The notes beneath the pieces were generated by a model that worked only from the letters and a program-made list of their open reading frames with translations, was not told where the DNA came from and did no database searches. 64,000 nt of DNA from NCBI RefSeq assembly GCF_013408305.1, contig NZ_JACBZS010000001.1, positions 1,054,001 to 1,118,000 on the forward strand. The letters run 5' to 3'. Below, piece after piece: positions 8,807 through 16,539 of the stretch. Every line of letters starts with the position of its first letter. Position 1 is the stretch's first letter. This stretch comes from Naumannella cuiyingiana (lineage in GTDB: Bacteria; Actinomycetota; Actinomycetes; Propionibacteriales; Propionibacteriaceae). The translations under genes were made by a program, and so were the position numbers.

Positions 8807-9978
8807 ACCTCTACACCTTCAGCGACGCGGAGTACTCCGCGCGGATGGCCGCGGTCCGGCGGCGGATGGCCGACACCGGACTGGACGTGTTGTTGATCAG
8901 CGACCCGGCCAACCTGTTCTACCTGATCGGCTACGACGCGTGGTCGTTCTACACCCCGCAATTGCTCTACGTGCCGCTGGACGGCGACACGATCTTCTAC
9001 GCGCGCGCGATGGATGCCCACGGCGCCACCCGGACGAGCTGGCTTCCCGCCGATCAGGTGGTCGGCTACCCGGAGGGCTACGTCCACCGCGACGCCGAGC
9101 ACCCGTTCGACTGGGTCGGCGAGCGGCTCGCGGCCGACATCGCGCCCGGCTCGCGGATCGGCCTCGAGCTCGACACCCACTTCTTCAGCCCGAAGGCCTA
9201 CCTCGCGCTGCGCGCCGCGCTGCCCGGCCGCGAGCTGGTCGACTCCGCCGAGTTGGTCAACTGGGTACGCGTGATCAAGTCCGACACCGAGATCGACGTG
9301 CTGCGCCGCGCCGCACAGATCACCACCGCGGCGATGACCGCCGCGCTCGAGGCGATCGACGTCGGCGTACCGCAACACCGCGTCGCGGCGGCGATCAGCG
9401 CCGCCCAGATCGGCGGCACCGACGAGGTCTGGGGCGACTATCCCGCCATCGTGCCGATGCTGCCGACCAGCGAGGCCGCCGACACCCCGCACCTGACCTG
9501 GACCGACCGCCGCTTCGCCGCCGACGACGCGGTGGCCATCGAGCTGGCCGGCGCGCACCGGCGCTACCACGTTCCGCTGGCCCGCACGATCGTCCTGGGC
9601 CGCGCGTCGGACCGGATTCGCCAGACCGAGGAGGCGGTCGCCGAGGGCCTGGCCGCCGTGCTCGACACGATGGCGGCCGGCGTGCCGGTCCGCGACGTGT
9701 CCGAGGCCTGGAACGCGGTCCTGCGCCGGCGCGGGCTGGCCAAGGAGAGCCGCCTCGGCTACTCGATCGGCATCGCGTACCCACCGGACTGGGGCGAGCG
9801 GACCGTCAGCATCCGCCCCTCCGACGACACCGTGCTGGCGCACAACATGACCTTCCACGTGATCTGCGGGATGTGGATGAAGGGCTACGGATACGAGGCC
9901 TCGGAATCGGTACGCGTGACCGACGACGGCGTGGAATGTTTCACCGACTTCCCCCGCGGCCTACTGACGAAGGAGTGA
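8803..9978 (+). CDS. doeA: M24-fold hydrolase, EutD/DoeA (ectoine hydrolase)-like
   Basis: A 391-residue creatinase/Xaa-Pro-peptidase-fold protein. The motifs DPANLFYLIGYDAWSFY, LTWTDRRF, IELAGAHRRYH-PLART, GIAYPPDWGERTVS and MTFHVICGMW match my recollection of ectoine hydrolases (EutD/DoeA) far better than prolidases. In that family the canonical dinuclear metal ligands are largely lost and an active-site Glu forms a covalent intermediate; Glu247 in IELAG is the candidate. Expected reaction: opening of ectoine to N-acetyl-diaminobutyrate. It overlaps the aminotransferase stop by ATGA and is followed 2 nt later by another aminotransferase. Other M24 amidinohydrolases remain possible. Confidence 0.72.
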   Translation: MNLYTFSDAEYSARMAAVRRRMADTGLDVLLISDPANLFYLIGYDAWSFYTPQLLYVPLDGDTIFYARAMDAHGATRTSWLPADQVVGYPEGYVHRDAEHPFDWVGERLAADIAPGSRIGLELDTHFFSPKAYLALRAALPGRELVDSAELVNWVRVIKSDTEIDVLRRAAQITTAAMTAALEAIDVGVPQHRVAAAISAAQIGGTDEVWGDYPAIVPMLPTSEAADTPHLTWTDRRFAADDAVAIELAGAHRRYHVPLARTIVLGRASDRIRQTEEAVAEGLAAVLDTMAAGVPVRDVSEAWNAVLRRRGLAKESRLGYSIGIAYPPDWGERTVSIRPSDDTVLAHNMTFHVICGMWMKGYGYEASESVRVTDDGVECFTDFPRGLLTKE

Positions 9979-9980
9979 TC

Positions 9981-11255
9981 ATGGCATCGAAGCGACGCAC
10001 CGACGACCGCGCCGACGGGCCCGCCCGCGGCGTCGATCCCCGGATCCCCCTCGCCGACCGGGCCGGCCAGCTCGTCGGCTCCGTGATCGACTCCTCCACC
10101 TCGCTGCTCGCCGCGCAGAGCCACGACATCGTGCGGTTCGCGATGGGCGCGCCGGCCGACGAGGCGATGCCGGTCAAGGAGTTCATCGACGCCGCCGGCA
10201 GCGCCTGGGACGCGTCGTCGTTCACCTACGGCGCGACCGAGGGCGAGCCAGCGCTGATCGAGGCGGTCTCCGACGGCCTCGGCGCCGAGGTCGACCCCGA
10301 GCGGATCGTGATCACCTCCGGCGGCATGCAGGGCCTGGACCTCGCCGGCAAGCTGTTCATCACCCCCGGTGATCTTGTCGTGGTCGAGTCGCCCACCTAC
10401 ACCAACGGCTCGGCCACCGCGCTGTCCTACGGCGCCGAGCTGCTGGAGGCGCCGATGGATGCCGACGGGCTCGACGTGGATGCACTGGCCGAGGCGGTCG
10501 AGCGCGCCGGGCGTACCCCCGCAGCGATCTACACCATCCCCAACTTCCAGAACCCGTCCGGGGTGACCTTGTCGGTCGCCCGCCGCGAACGGCTGATCGA
10601 GCTGGCGCGCGAGTGGGGCGCGGTGATCATCGACGACGATCCCTACGGCCTGTTGCGCTTCGCCGGAGAGGACCTGCCGGGCTTCGGCGAGCTGTCGGGC
10701 AACGACCCGCTGGTGTTCTCCGTGCGTACCTTCTCCAAGATCCTTGCGCCCGGGCTGCGAGTCGGCTGGGTCGAGGCCGATCCGTCGCTGCGGCAGTTGT
10801 TGATCAACGCCAAGCAGGCGATGGACACCTGCACGAACGTGCCCAACCAGCACCTGGTCGCCGACTTCATCGGTCGCGGCGGGCTGTCCGATCACCTGCA
10901 GCGACTGAAGATCACCTACGCCGAGCGCCTTGCCGCGCTGCGCGGCGCGCTCGCCGAGCGACTCGGCGACCGGATCACCGTGACCGAACCCGAGGGTGGG
11001 TTCTTCTGCTGGGTGACGCTGCAGGGTGCCGACGCCGAGATCGAGGCGAACCGGCTGTTCGAGATCGCGCTGGCCGAGGGGGTGGCCTACATCCCCGGGC
11101 CGGCGTTCTCCCCCGCCGGGCGGTTCGGCGACGCCCTGCGCCTGTGCTTCGCCTCCACCACCCCCGAACGCATCGTCGAGGGCGTCGACCGGCTGACGAC
11201 GGCGCTCGACCGGGCGCGCGCCGAGCTGGACGAGCGGCCCGGGCGGGTGGGATGA
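9981..11255 (+). CDS. Class I/II PLP aminotransferase (LysN/MocR-catalytic type)
   Basis: A 424-residue fold-type I aminotransferase. It has VITSGGMQGLDLAGK, the NFQNPSGVT loop, IIDDDPYG and the PLP Lys253 in TFSKILAPGLRVGW, close to 2-aminoadipate/valine-pyruvate aminotransferases and to the catalytic half of MocR regulators. There is no winged helix at the N-terminus (only about 25 residues of charged leader), so it is an enzyme and not an EnuR/MocR regulator. A clean GAAGGAG Shine-Dalgarno (9969-9975) fixes the ATG at 9981. It overlaps the M20 gene by ATGA. It could deaminate an amino acid released by the pathway. Confidence 0.78.
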   Translation: MASKRRTDDRADGPARGVDPRIPLADRAGQLVGSVIDSSTSLLAAQSHDIVRFAMGAPADEAMPVKEFIDAAGSAWDASSFTYGATEGEPALIEAVSDGLGAEVDPERIVITSGGMQGLDLAGKLFITPGDLVVVESPTYTNGSATALSYGAELLEAPMDADGLDVDALAEAVERAGRTPAAIYTIPNFQNPSGVTLSVARRERLIELAREWGAVIIDDDPYGLLRFAGEDLPGFGELSGNDPLVFSVRTFSKILAPGLRVGWVEADPSLRQLLINAKQAMDTCTNVPNQHLVADFIGRGGLSDHLQRLKITYAERLAALRGALAERLGDRITVTEPEGGFFCWVTLQGADAEIEANRLFEIALAEGVAYIPGPAFSPAGRFGDALRLCFASTTPERIVEGVDRLTTALDRARAELDERPGRVG

Positions 11256-12370
11256 CCGAGCCGCTGGTCGAGCTGACGCGCAGCCTGATCACCGCCGGCG
11301 GGGAGAACCCGGGCGGCACGGAGGCGGAGACGGTACGCGTGCTCGCCGATGCCTGCGCCGCGCGCGGGATCGACGTCGAGCTGATCGAGGTGGCGCCCGG
11401 GCGCCCGAACCTGATCGCCACCCTGCCCGGCGGCGACGGCCCCGGGCTGTTGTTCCTCGGCCACTCCGATGTCGTGCCCGCCGGGCCCGGTTGGACGCGC
11501 GAGCCGTTCGGCGGCGAGGTGGCCGGCGGGCGGATCTTCGGCCGCGGCGCGACCGACATGAAGGGTGGCCTGGCAGCGGTGATCACCGCGATGGACCGGT
11601 TGCGCGGCGCCGGGCTGTCGGGCCCGGTCACCCTCGCCTGCACCGTCGATGAGGAGGACACCGGCCTCGGCATCCGGGCGCTGGTGCGGCGCGGCTTGTC
11701 GGGCAGCTATCTCGGCTGTGTGGTCGCCGAACCGACCGATCTGGAGACGGTGATCGCCTGCCGCGGCGACAGCTATCTCGACGTGCGGATCACCGGCGTA
11801 CCCGCGCATTCCGGGCGCCCCAGCGACGGGCGCAATGCCATCGACGCCGCCGGCCGGGTGCTGGCGCTGGTCGCCGAGGACCAGCGCCGGCTGGCCGCAT
11901 CGCCCGACCCGCTGCTCGGTCACGGCACCTGGAGCAGCGGCATGATCAGCGGCGGCCGAGGCGTCTCCATCGTCGCCCCCGACTGCCTGCTGCAGCTCGA
12001 CCGGCGGCTGATGCCGGACGAGGACGCCGGCGTGCTCGCCGCCGAGCTGGCGGACCGGATCGATGGGGCCGGGATCACCGGCGACGGGATCGGCGTCGAG
12101 GTCGGTGTCGCGATGGAGATGCCGGGGTTCCGGACGGCGGCCGATCATCCGCTGGTACGGCTCGCGGGTGGTACGCCGGGCGCTTGGAGCGCGGCCTGCG
12201 ACGGCGGCTTCGTCGCCCGCGACCTCGGCATCGACTGCATCATCCTCGGCCCCGGCGGGCTCAACGACCAGGCGCACCAGATCGATGAGTCCGTCGGCAT
12301 CGCCGAGCTGGTCGAGGCCACCGATCGCTACGAGCGGCTGGCCCGCGAGCTGCTGGGCGGCGCCCGCTAG
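11252..12370 (+). CDS. M20-family metallo-deacylase (ArgE/DapE/DoeB2-like)
   Basis: A 372-residue M20 amidohydrolase. Metal-site and catalytic residues are visible: His71 and catalytic Asp73 in FLGHSDVVP, Asp102 in GRGATDMKGG, and catalytic Glu134 and Glu135 in VDEEDTG. A lid/dimerisation domain begins near VPAHSGRPSDGRNAI and a C-terminal His lies in QAHQIDES. The family removes acyl groups from N-acylated amino acids. As the last gene of the coupled operon after the EutD-like hydrolase, it is the natural candidate for N-acetyl-diaminobutyrate deacetylation, replacing the AstE-type EutE found in many ectoine clusters. Acetylornithine deacetylase is the main alternative. Confidence 0.78.
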   Translation: MTEPLVELTRSLITAGGENPGGTEAETVRVLADACAARGIDVELIEVAPGRPNLIATLPGGDGPGLLFLGHSDVVPAGPGWTREPFGGEVAGGRIFGRGATDMKGGLAAVITAMDRLRGAGLSGPVTLACTVDEEDTGLGIRALVRRGLSGSYLGCVVAEPTDLETVIACRGDSYLDVRITGVPAHSGRPSDGRNAIDAAGRVLALVAEDQRRLAASPDPLLGHGTWSSGMISGGRGVSIVAPDCLLQLDRRLMPDEDAGVLAAELADRIDGAGITGDGIGVEVGVAMEMPGFRTAADHPLVRLAGGTPGAWSAACDGGFVARDLGIDCIILGPGGLNDQAHQIDESVGIAELVEATDRYERLARELLGGAR

Positions 12371-12400
12371 GTCGCCGGGAGGACGGGCTGTCTGTCCCAT

Positions 12401-12503
12401 CCGCGAACCCAACCGGCACCCGCGAACCCAACCGGCACCCGCGAACCCAACCGGCACCCGCGAACCCAACCGGCACCCGCGAACCCAACCGGCACCCGCG
12501 AAC
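12401..12503. repeat. 19-bp tandem repeat, about 5.4 copies
   Basis: Five exact copies of CCGCGAACCCAACCGGCAC start at 12401, 12420, 12439, 12458 and 12477, and a sixth breaks off at 12503. The array fills the gap between the M20 gene and the convergent WYL regulator. The unit is not a multiple of three, so it is not a conserved coding repeat. Perfect copy identity suggests recent slippage and possible copy-number variation. Confidence 0.9.
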
Positions 12504-12555
12504 GATACTCAGCCCGCACCTGCCGGTTCGGCCCGCGCCTGCGGTACGCCGCGAC

Positions 12556-13506
12556 TCACGATCGCTCGGCGGCCTCGAGCATCCGGGCGGCCAGGCGTCG
12601 CAACTCATGCACCAGCTCTGGCGGCTCGATCACCCGGAAGCCGACGCCGAGGGCGACCAGATGCATCGCCTCCCAACCAAGATCGAGCCGGCCGAGAACC
12701 AGCTCGCAGTGCCCGTCGTCGATGGGCGTGATGGTGCCGGAGCGCGGAGGAACCAGGGCGGCGCCGCGCTCGGCCGAACAGTCGAGGATGACCCGGATCT
12801 GTTGCGGATAAGGGCTTTCGGCGACGGAATGGCGCACCCACTCCAGCGGGTCCGGATGATCACGCGCCGGGAACTGCCAGGTGGTCACCCGGATCGCGCC
12901 GACCCGGTCCAGCCGGAAGGTACGCCAGTCGTCGCGATCGCGGTCGAAGGCCATCAGGTACCAGTAGCCCGAGAGGTCGACCAGCCGGATGGGTTCGACC
13001 TCGCGGTCGGACTCGGTCCCGTCGCGGGCCGTGTAGCCGAATCGCACCCGCAGGCGCTCCCGGCACGCCCGCGCCAGCGCCAGCAGGTCGTCGGCGTCGA
13101 TGCGGGCGGCGACCGGGTGCACACTGGTCGCCTCCGAGATCGCCCGCACCTGGGCCCGCAGCCGCGGCGGGAGCACCTGGTCCAGCTTCCCGAGCGCGCC
13201 GACCGCGCCCTCGCCGGCCCCGGCGACGCTGCCGCCCGCGGTCTGGGCGAGCGCCACGGCAACGGCGACGGCCTCGGCATCGTCCAGCAGCAGCGGCGGC
13301 AGGGTGCGCCCGCGACCGAGCTGGTAGCCCCCGGCCGCGCCGTGCGCGGCGTGCACCGGGTAACCCAGCTCGCGCAGCCGCGTCACGTCGCGCCGGATGC
13401 AGCGGGTGGTGACCCCGAGCCGTTCGGCCAGCTCGGGGCCGGACCAGACGGGACGCTGTTGCAGCAGCCCGAGCAGTTGCAGGACGCGCTCGGTGGTGCG
13501 GGCCAT
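12556..13506 (-). CDS. WYL-domain transcriptional regulator (YafY type)
   Basis: A 316-residue protein with an N-terminal DeoR-like winged helix (residues 1-60; LAERLGVTTRCIRRDVTRLRELGYPV is the recognition region). A linker is followed by a WYL domain around RLVDLSGYWYLMAFDRDRDDWRTFRLDRV and a C-terminal WCX region. WYL regulators sense nucleic acids or small ligands and often control stress or defence genes. It is divergent from a DinB-family gene 60 nt away, its most likely target besides itself. The start at 13506 gives a standard N-terminus (MARTTERVLQLLGLL). Confidence 0.85.
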   Translation of the reverse strand: MARTTERVLQLLGLLQQRPVWSGPELAERLGVTTRCIRRDVTRLRELGYPVHAAHGAAGGYQLGRGRTLPPLLLDDAEAVAVAVALAQTAGGSVAGAGEGAVGALGKLDQVLPPRLRAQVRAISEATSVHPVAARIDADDLLALARACRERLRVRFGYTARDGTESDREVEPIRLVDLSGYWYLMAFDRDRDDWRTFRLDRVGAIRVTTWQFPARDHPDPLEWVRHSVAESPYPQQIRVILDCSAERGAALVPPRSGTITPIDDGHCELVLGRLDLGWEAMHLVALGVGFRVIEPPELVHELRRLAARMLEAAERS

Positions 13507-13566
13507 GCAGCCAACCTAGCCGCCGTGCGGACCGAATCAGTCCTGTTGGCGCGGCACGATCGGACC

Positions 13567-14127
13567 ATGAGCAACGTGAACGCGACACTGCGCGAACAAC
13601 TGGACTGGCACTGGACCAACCAGCTCCGCCCGCGGCTGGCGGGGCTCACCGACGAGGAGTACCTGTTCGAGCCCGCGCCGGGCGCCTGGACCGTCCACCC
13701 CCGCGAACAGGACCGCACGCCGATGCAGGCCGGCAGCGGCGCATGGGTGATCGACTTCGCCCTCCCCGAGCCGAGCCCGCCGCCGCTGACCACCATCGCG
13801 TGGCGCCTCGGGCACCTGATCGTCGGCGTCTTCGGCATGCGCAACGCTGGGCACTTCGGCGGGCCGCCGGCGGACTACTTCGGCTGGGACTACGCTCCCG
13901 ATGCCGCGACCGCGCTGGACCAGCTCGACGAGGGGTACGCCCGGTGGCAGGCGGGCGTCGCCGGCCTCGGCGAGGAGGGCCTGTGGCGGCCGGCCGGCGA
14001 GACCGAGGGGCCGCATGCCGACCAGACCATGGCCACGCTGGTGCTGCACATCAACCGCGAGGTCATCCACCACGGCGCGGAAATCGCGCTGCTGCGCGAC
14101 CTGTGGACGCATCGGAAGAAGAACTGA
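13567..14127 (+). CDS. DinB-superfamily protein
   Basis: A 186-residue DinB/YfiT-like four-helix protein, a putative metal-dependent thiol S-transferase or hydrolase. Likely metal ligands are His in AWRLGHLIVG and the two His of HINREVIHHGAEIALLRDL. Actinobacterial relatives use mycothiol, but this cannot be seen in the sequence. A -10-like CACGAT (13555-13560) ends 6 nt before the ATG at 13567, so it may be leaderless. It is divergent from the WYL regulator and followed 2 nt later by the broken VOC gene. Confidence 0.75.
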   Translation: MSNVNATLREQLDWHWTNQLRPRLAGLTDEEYLFEPAPGAWTVHPREQDRTPMQAGSGAWVIDFALPEPSPPPLTTIAWRLGHLIVGVFGMRNAGHFGGPPADYFGWDYAPDAATALDQLDEGYARWQAGVAGLGEEGLWRPAGETEGPHADQTMATLVLHINREVIHHGAEIALLRDLWTHRKKN

Positions 14128-14129
14128 TC

Positions 14130-14491
14130 ATGGGCGTCGAGGTACAGGTCACCTTCGATTGCGCCGACCCGGGCGCACTCGTGGAGTTCTGGGCGTACGC
14201 CGTGGGCGGCACGGTCCAGCCGCCGCCCGACGGCTTCGCCTCCTGGGCCGAGGCGCTCACCGCCTGGGGCGTACCGATATCCGAGCACAACTCCCGCTCC
14301 GCGGTGATCGATCCCGGCGGGGTGACGCCGCGCCTGTTCTTCCAGCGGGTGCCCGAGCCGAAGACGGCCAAGAACCGCGTGCACCTCGACCTGCGGGCCG
14401 CGCCCGGACTGACCGGCGCGAGCCGGACGGGTTCGGCCTGGGCCACTTGATCATGCGCGACCCCGAGGGCAACGAGTTCTGCCTGGACTGA
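14130..14491 (+). pseudogene. Frameshifted VOC (glyoxalase-like) domain gene
   Basis: From the ATG at 14130 the frame reads MGVEVQVTFDCADPGALVEFW through HLDLRAAPGLTG, typical of the glyoxalase-like VOC family, then goes off with ASRTGSAWAT and stops at 14450. The conserved family ending (EPDGFGLGHL, then MRDPEGNEFCLD) is present in another frame and stops at 14491. The helix normally found between these parts is missing, so this looks like an internal deletion plus a frameshift near 14415-14430. It is co-oriented with dinB and the product is probably non-functional. Confidence 0.8.
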
Positions 14492-15352
14492 TCAGTTCGT
14501 CAGGTGCAGCCAGCGCCCGAGGTCGGCGAGCAGGCCGCGCAGCTCGTCCCCCGGCTCGCGGCCGGTGATCAGCGACACCCGCACCCGGGCGGCGAACGGC
14601 AGCTCGCTGATCACCTCGCCCTCGTGCAGGTCGTGAGCGAGCGCGCTGCGCGGCACCACCCCGAGGCAGCCGCGCCAGCGCACCATCGCCAGCGTGGTCG
14701 GCAGCGTCGCGCCCGGCTCGGCGTCGGCGCCCAGCCCGATCAGCCGCTCCTGCACCACCGGCCCCATCCGGTCGTAGGTGCTGTGCACGACGCGATGGCC
14801 GCGGTACGCCCGGCGCCCGCGACCCGGCGGCGGCGTACCGGCCGCGCGGAGCAGCACCAACCGGTCCTCGCCGAGCCGGTGGCTGATCACCCGCCTGGGC
14901 AGCGTGACCTGGTCGGCGATCGCGACGATGGCGGCATCGAGGCATTCCTCGGCGACCAGCTCGATCAGCCGCGGACCATGATCGACCAAGGGAGTGATCG
15001 GCCGGCCGAGCAGGCTCTCGAACGACGGGATCACGCTCGGGGCCATCGCGGCGATCGCGCCGATCCTGGGGCGCCGATCGGCCGCGGCCCCGAGCGCCGC
15101 GGCATAGGCCCCGTCCAGTTCGCCGAGCACCCGGTTCGCGAGCGCAGCCAGCTCGGCCCCCGCCGCGGTGGCGCTCGCCCCGGTCGCATCGCGGGTGAAC
15201 AGCAACGCCCCGCACCGCCGCTCGATCCGCGCGAGTCGCTGGCTGGCCGAGGGTTGCGCGATGCGCAGCATGCGGGCCGCCGCGCCGATCGACCCCGTCT
15301 CGGCGATCGACGCGATCAGCCGCAGGTCATCCACGCTCGGCGTCGCGCTCAT
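14492..15352 (-). CDS. LysR-family transcriptional regulator
   Basis: A 286-residue LysR regulator. The N-terminal winged helix (residues 8-65) includes ETGSIGAAARMLRIAQPSASQRLARIERRCG. The effector-binding domain follows from about residue 90. It is divergent from the methyltransferase gene; a perfect 17-bp palindrome (15350-15366) spans its own start codon and is a likely autoregulatory site. A -10-like TAGGAT lies 6 nt before the ATG, so the mRNA may be leaderless. Its stop abuts that of the VOC pseudogene in TGATCA. Confidence 0.85.
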   Translation of the reverse strand: MSATPSVDDLRLIASIAETGSIGAAARMLRIAQPSASQRLARIERRCGALLFTRDATGASATAAGAELAALANRVLGELDGAYAAALGAAADRRPRIGAIAAMAPSVIPSFESLLGRPITPLVDHGPRLIELVAEECLDAAIVAIADQVTLPRRVISHRLGEDRLVLLRAAGTPPPGRGRRAYRGHRVVHSTYDRMGPVVQERLIGLGADAEPGATLPTTLAMVRWRGCLGVVPRSALAHDLHEGEVISELPFAARVRVSLITGREPGDELRGLLADLGRWLHLTN

Positions 15353-15366
15353 AGGACGATCCTATG
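15350..15366. promoter_or_regulatory. Palindromic operator over the lysR start codon
   Basis: CATAGGA-CGA-TCCTATG is a perfect inverted repeat. Its left three bases are the reverse complement of the LysR ATG, and the minus-strand TAGGAT inside it is the likely -10 box. Binding here would block lysR transcription and could also influence the divergent methyltransferase promoter 60 bp away. Confidence 0.6.
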
Positions 15367-15425
15367 GCCGGTACGCCAGATGTCCGAGCTACCGCCCTGG
15401 TGCGGCCCCGGACAGGATGGTCGCC

Positions 15426-16205
15426 ATGACGCAGACGATCACGCAGCTGTCCCCCGACCGGGCCCGCGCCTGGCTCGACCGCTGGGACGCCCAGCAGGCC
15501 ACCTTCTTCGCCGACCGGGAGGAGCGCTTCGCCGTGATCGGCGACGTTCTCGCCCACGCGATCGAGCGTCCCGATCCGTTGATCATCGACCTCGGTGTCG
15601 GCCCCGGCTCGCTCGCGGCGCGGCTGCTGCGTCGGCTGCCGAGCGCCCAGGTGATCGGCATCGACCAGGACCCGCTGCTGCTGGGGCTGGCCGAGGCGGC
15701 GTACCGCGACGAGTTCGGCGGGCGTTTCCGCGCGGTCACAGGCGACCTGGGCGAGGCGGGGCGGCTCGACCGGCTCGGGCTGCACCGCGCGCCCGACGCC
15801 TTCGTCTCCACCACCGCGCTGCACTGGCTGGACCCGACCGCCCTGCGCGAACTGCTCGGCACCGCTGCCGGGGCGCTCGCGCCCGGCGGGGTGTTCGTCG
15901 ACGGCGACCACCTCTACGAGCGGACCGACCGCTTCGACGCACTGCTCCGCGAGGTCGGCGCGACGGCCCGCACGCGCCGCGGCGAGCAGCCGGGCGAGGG
16001 CTGGCAGGAGTGGTGGCAGGCGGCCTCGGAGGCGCCGGAGCTGGCCGAGCTGTGGGCGGCGCGCGAGCGTACCGACCTCGGCCATCACGTCTCGTCGCCC
16101 GCGACCGTCGGCGACTACCTGGCGGCGCTGCGCGAGGGCGGCTGCGCCGAGGTCGGCCAGGTCTGGCAGTGCGGCGACGACCGGGTGATCGTCGGCATCC
16201 GCTGA
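15426..16205 (+). CDS. Class I SAM-dependent methyltransferase
   Basis: A 259-residue protein with a Rossmann-like SAM fold. Motif I is LIIDLGVGPGSLAARLL (about residues 52-68), the acidic loop is VIGIDQDPLLL, motif IV-like STTALHWLDP follows, and motif V-like LAPGGVFVDGDH comes next. The substrate is unknown. A CAGGAT -10-like box (15413-15418) lies 7 nt before the ATG at 15426. It is divergent from LysR and may be under its control. It ends just before a repeat-rich intergenic region. Confidence 0.8.
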   Translation: MTQTITQLSPDRARAWLDRWDAQQATFFADREERFAVIGDVLAHAIERPDPLIIDLGVGPGSLAARLLRRLPSAQVIGIDQDPLLLGLAEAAYRDEFGGRFRAVTGDLGEAGRLDRLGLHRAPDAFVSTTALHWLDPTALRELLGTAAGALAPGGVFVDGDHLYERTDRFDALLREVGATARTRRGEQPGEGWQEWWQAASEAPELAELWAARERTDLGHHVSSPATVGDYLAALREGGCAEVGQVWQCGDDRVIVGIR

Positions 16206-16320
16206 CCCCTCCGATCCGCCCCCCCTCCCCTCCGACCGCGCCACCTCCCCTCCGATCCGCCCCCTCCCCTCCGACCGCGCCACCTCCCCTCCGACCTCGC
16301 CACCTCCCCCCACCTCCCCC
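16206..16320. repeat. Pyrimidine-rich degenerate tandem repeat
   Basis: At least four 19-20-bp units begin CCTCCCCTCCGA and alternate the endings CCGCGCCA and TCCGCCC, decaying into CACCTCCCCC. The strand is almost purine-free. It forms the left part of a 334-nt gene-free interval between the methyltransferase and ehuA. Confidence 0.75.
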
Positions 16321-16325
16321 AGCCG

Positions 16326-16386
16326 ATTGTTTCCGTAGTTATGCCCGCTATCCGTGCCGGATAGCGGGCATAACTACGGAAACAAT
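16326..16386. repeat. 28-bp perfect inverted repeat, 5-nt loop
   Basis: The arms (16326-16353 and 16359-16386, beginning ATTGTTTCCGTAGTTATG on each strand) are perfectly complementary around the loop GTGCC. The arms are far more AT-rich than the surroundings. It lies between two convergent transcription units and could act as a bidirectional terminator-like hairpin, but there is no T-tract, and the long arms look more like a palindromic repeat element. Confidence 0.85.
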
Positions 16387-16395
16387 TCGAGGCGA

Positions 16396-16523
16396 GGGTG
16401 CAGCGACGGAGAGCCCGGGTGCGGCGGCGGGAAGCCCCGGGTGCGGCGACGGGAAGCCCCGGGTGCGGCGACGGGAAGCCCGGGTGCGGCGACGGAGAGC
16501 CCGGGTGCGGCGGCGGGGAGCCC
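16396..16523. repeat. 21-22-bp tandem repeat, six copies
   Basis: Six consecutive units of the form GGGTGCGGCGACGGGAAGCCC begin at 16396, 16417, 16439, 16461, 16482 and 16503. They differ by a few A/G changes and by one extra C in two units. The array ends 16 bp before the stop codon of ehuA. It encodes nothing recognisable in any frame. Confidence 0.85.
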
Positions 16524-16539
16524 GGGGCGGCGGGGAGGC

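Noticed and set aside
9981-11255. EnuR-type (MocR) ectoine regulator.
   Set aside because: The protein has only the aminotransferase fold and a short charged N-terminus; no winged helix is encoded upstream in frame.
12401-12503. CRISPR-like repeats.
   Set aside because: The units are head-to-tail with no spacers and there are no cas genes; it is a plain tandem repeat.
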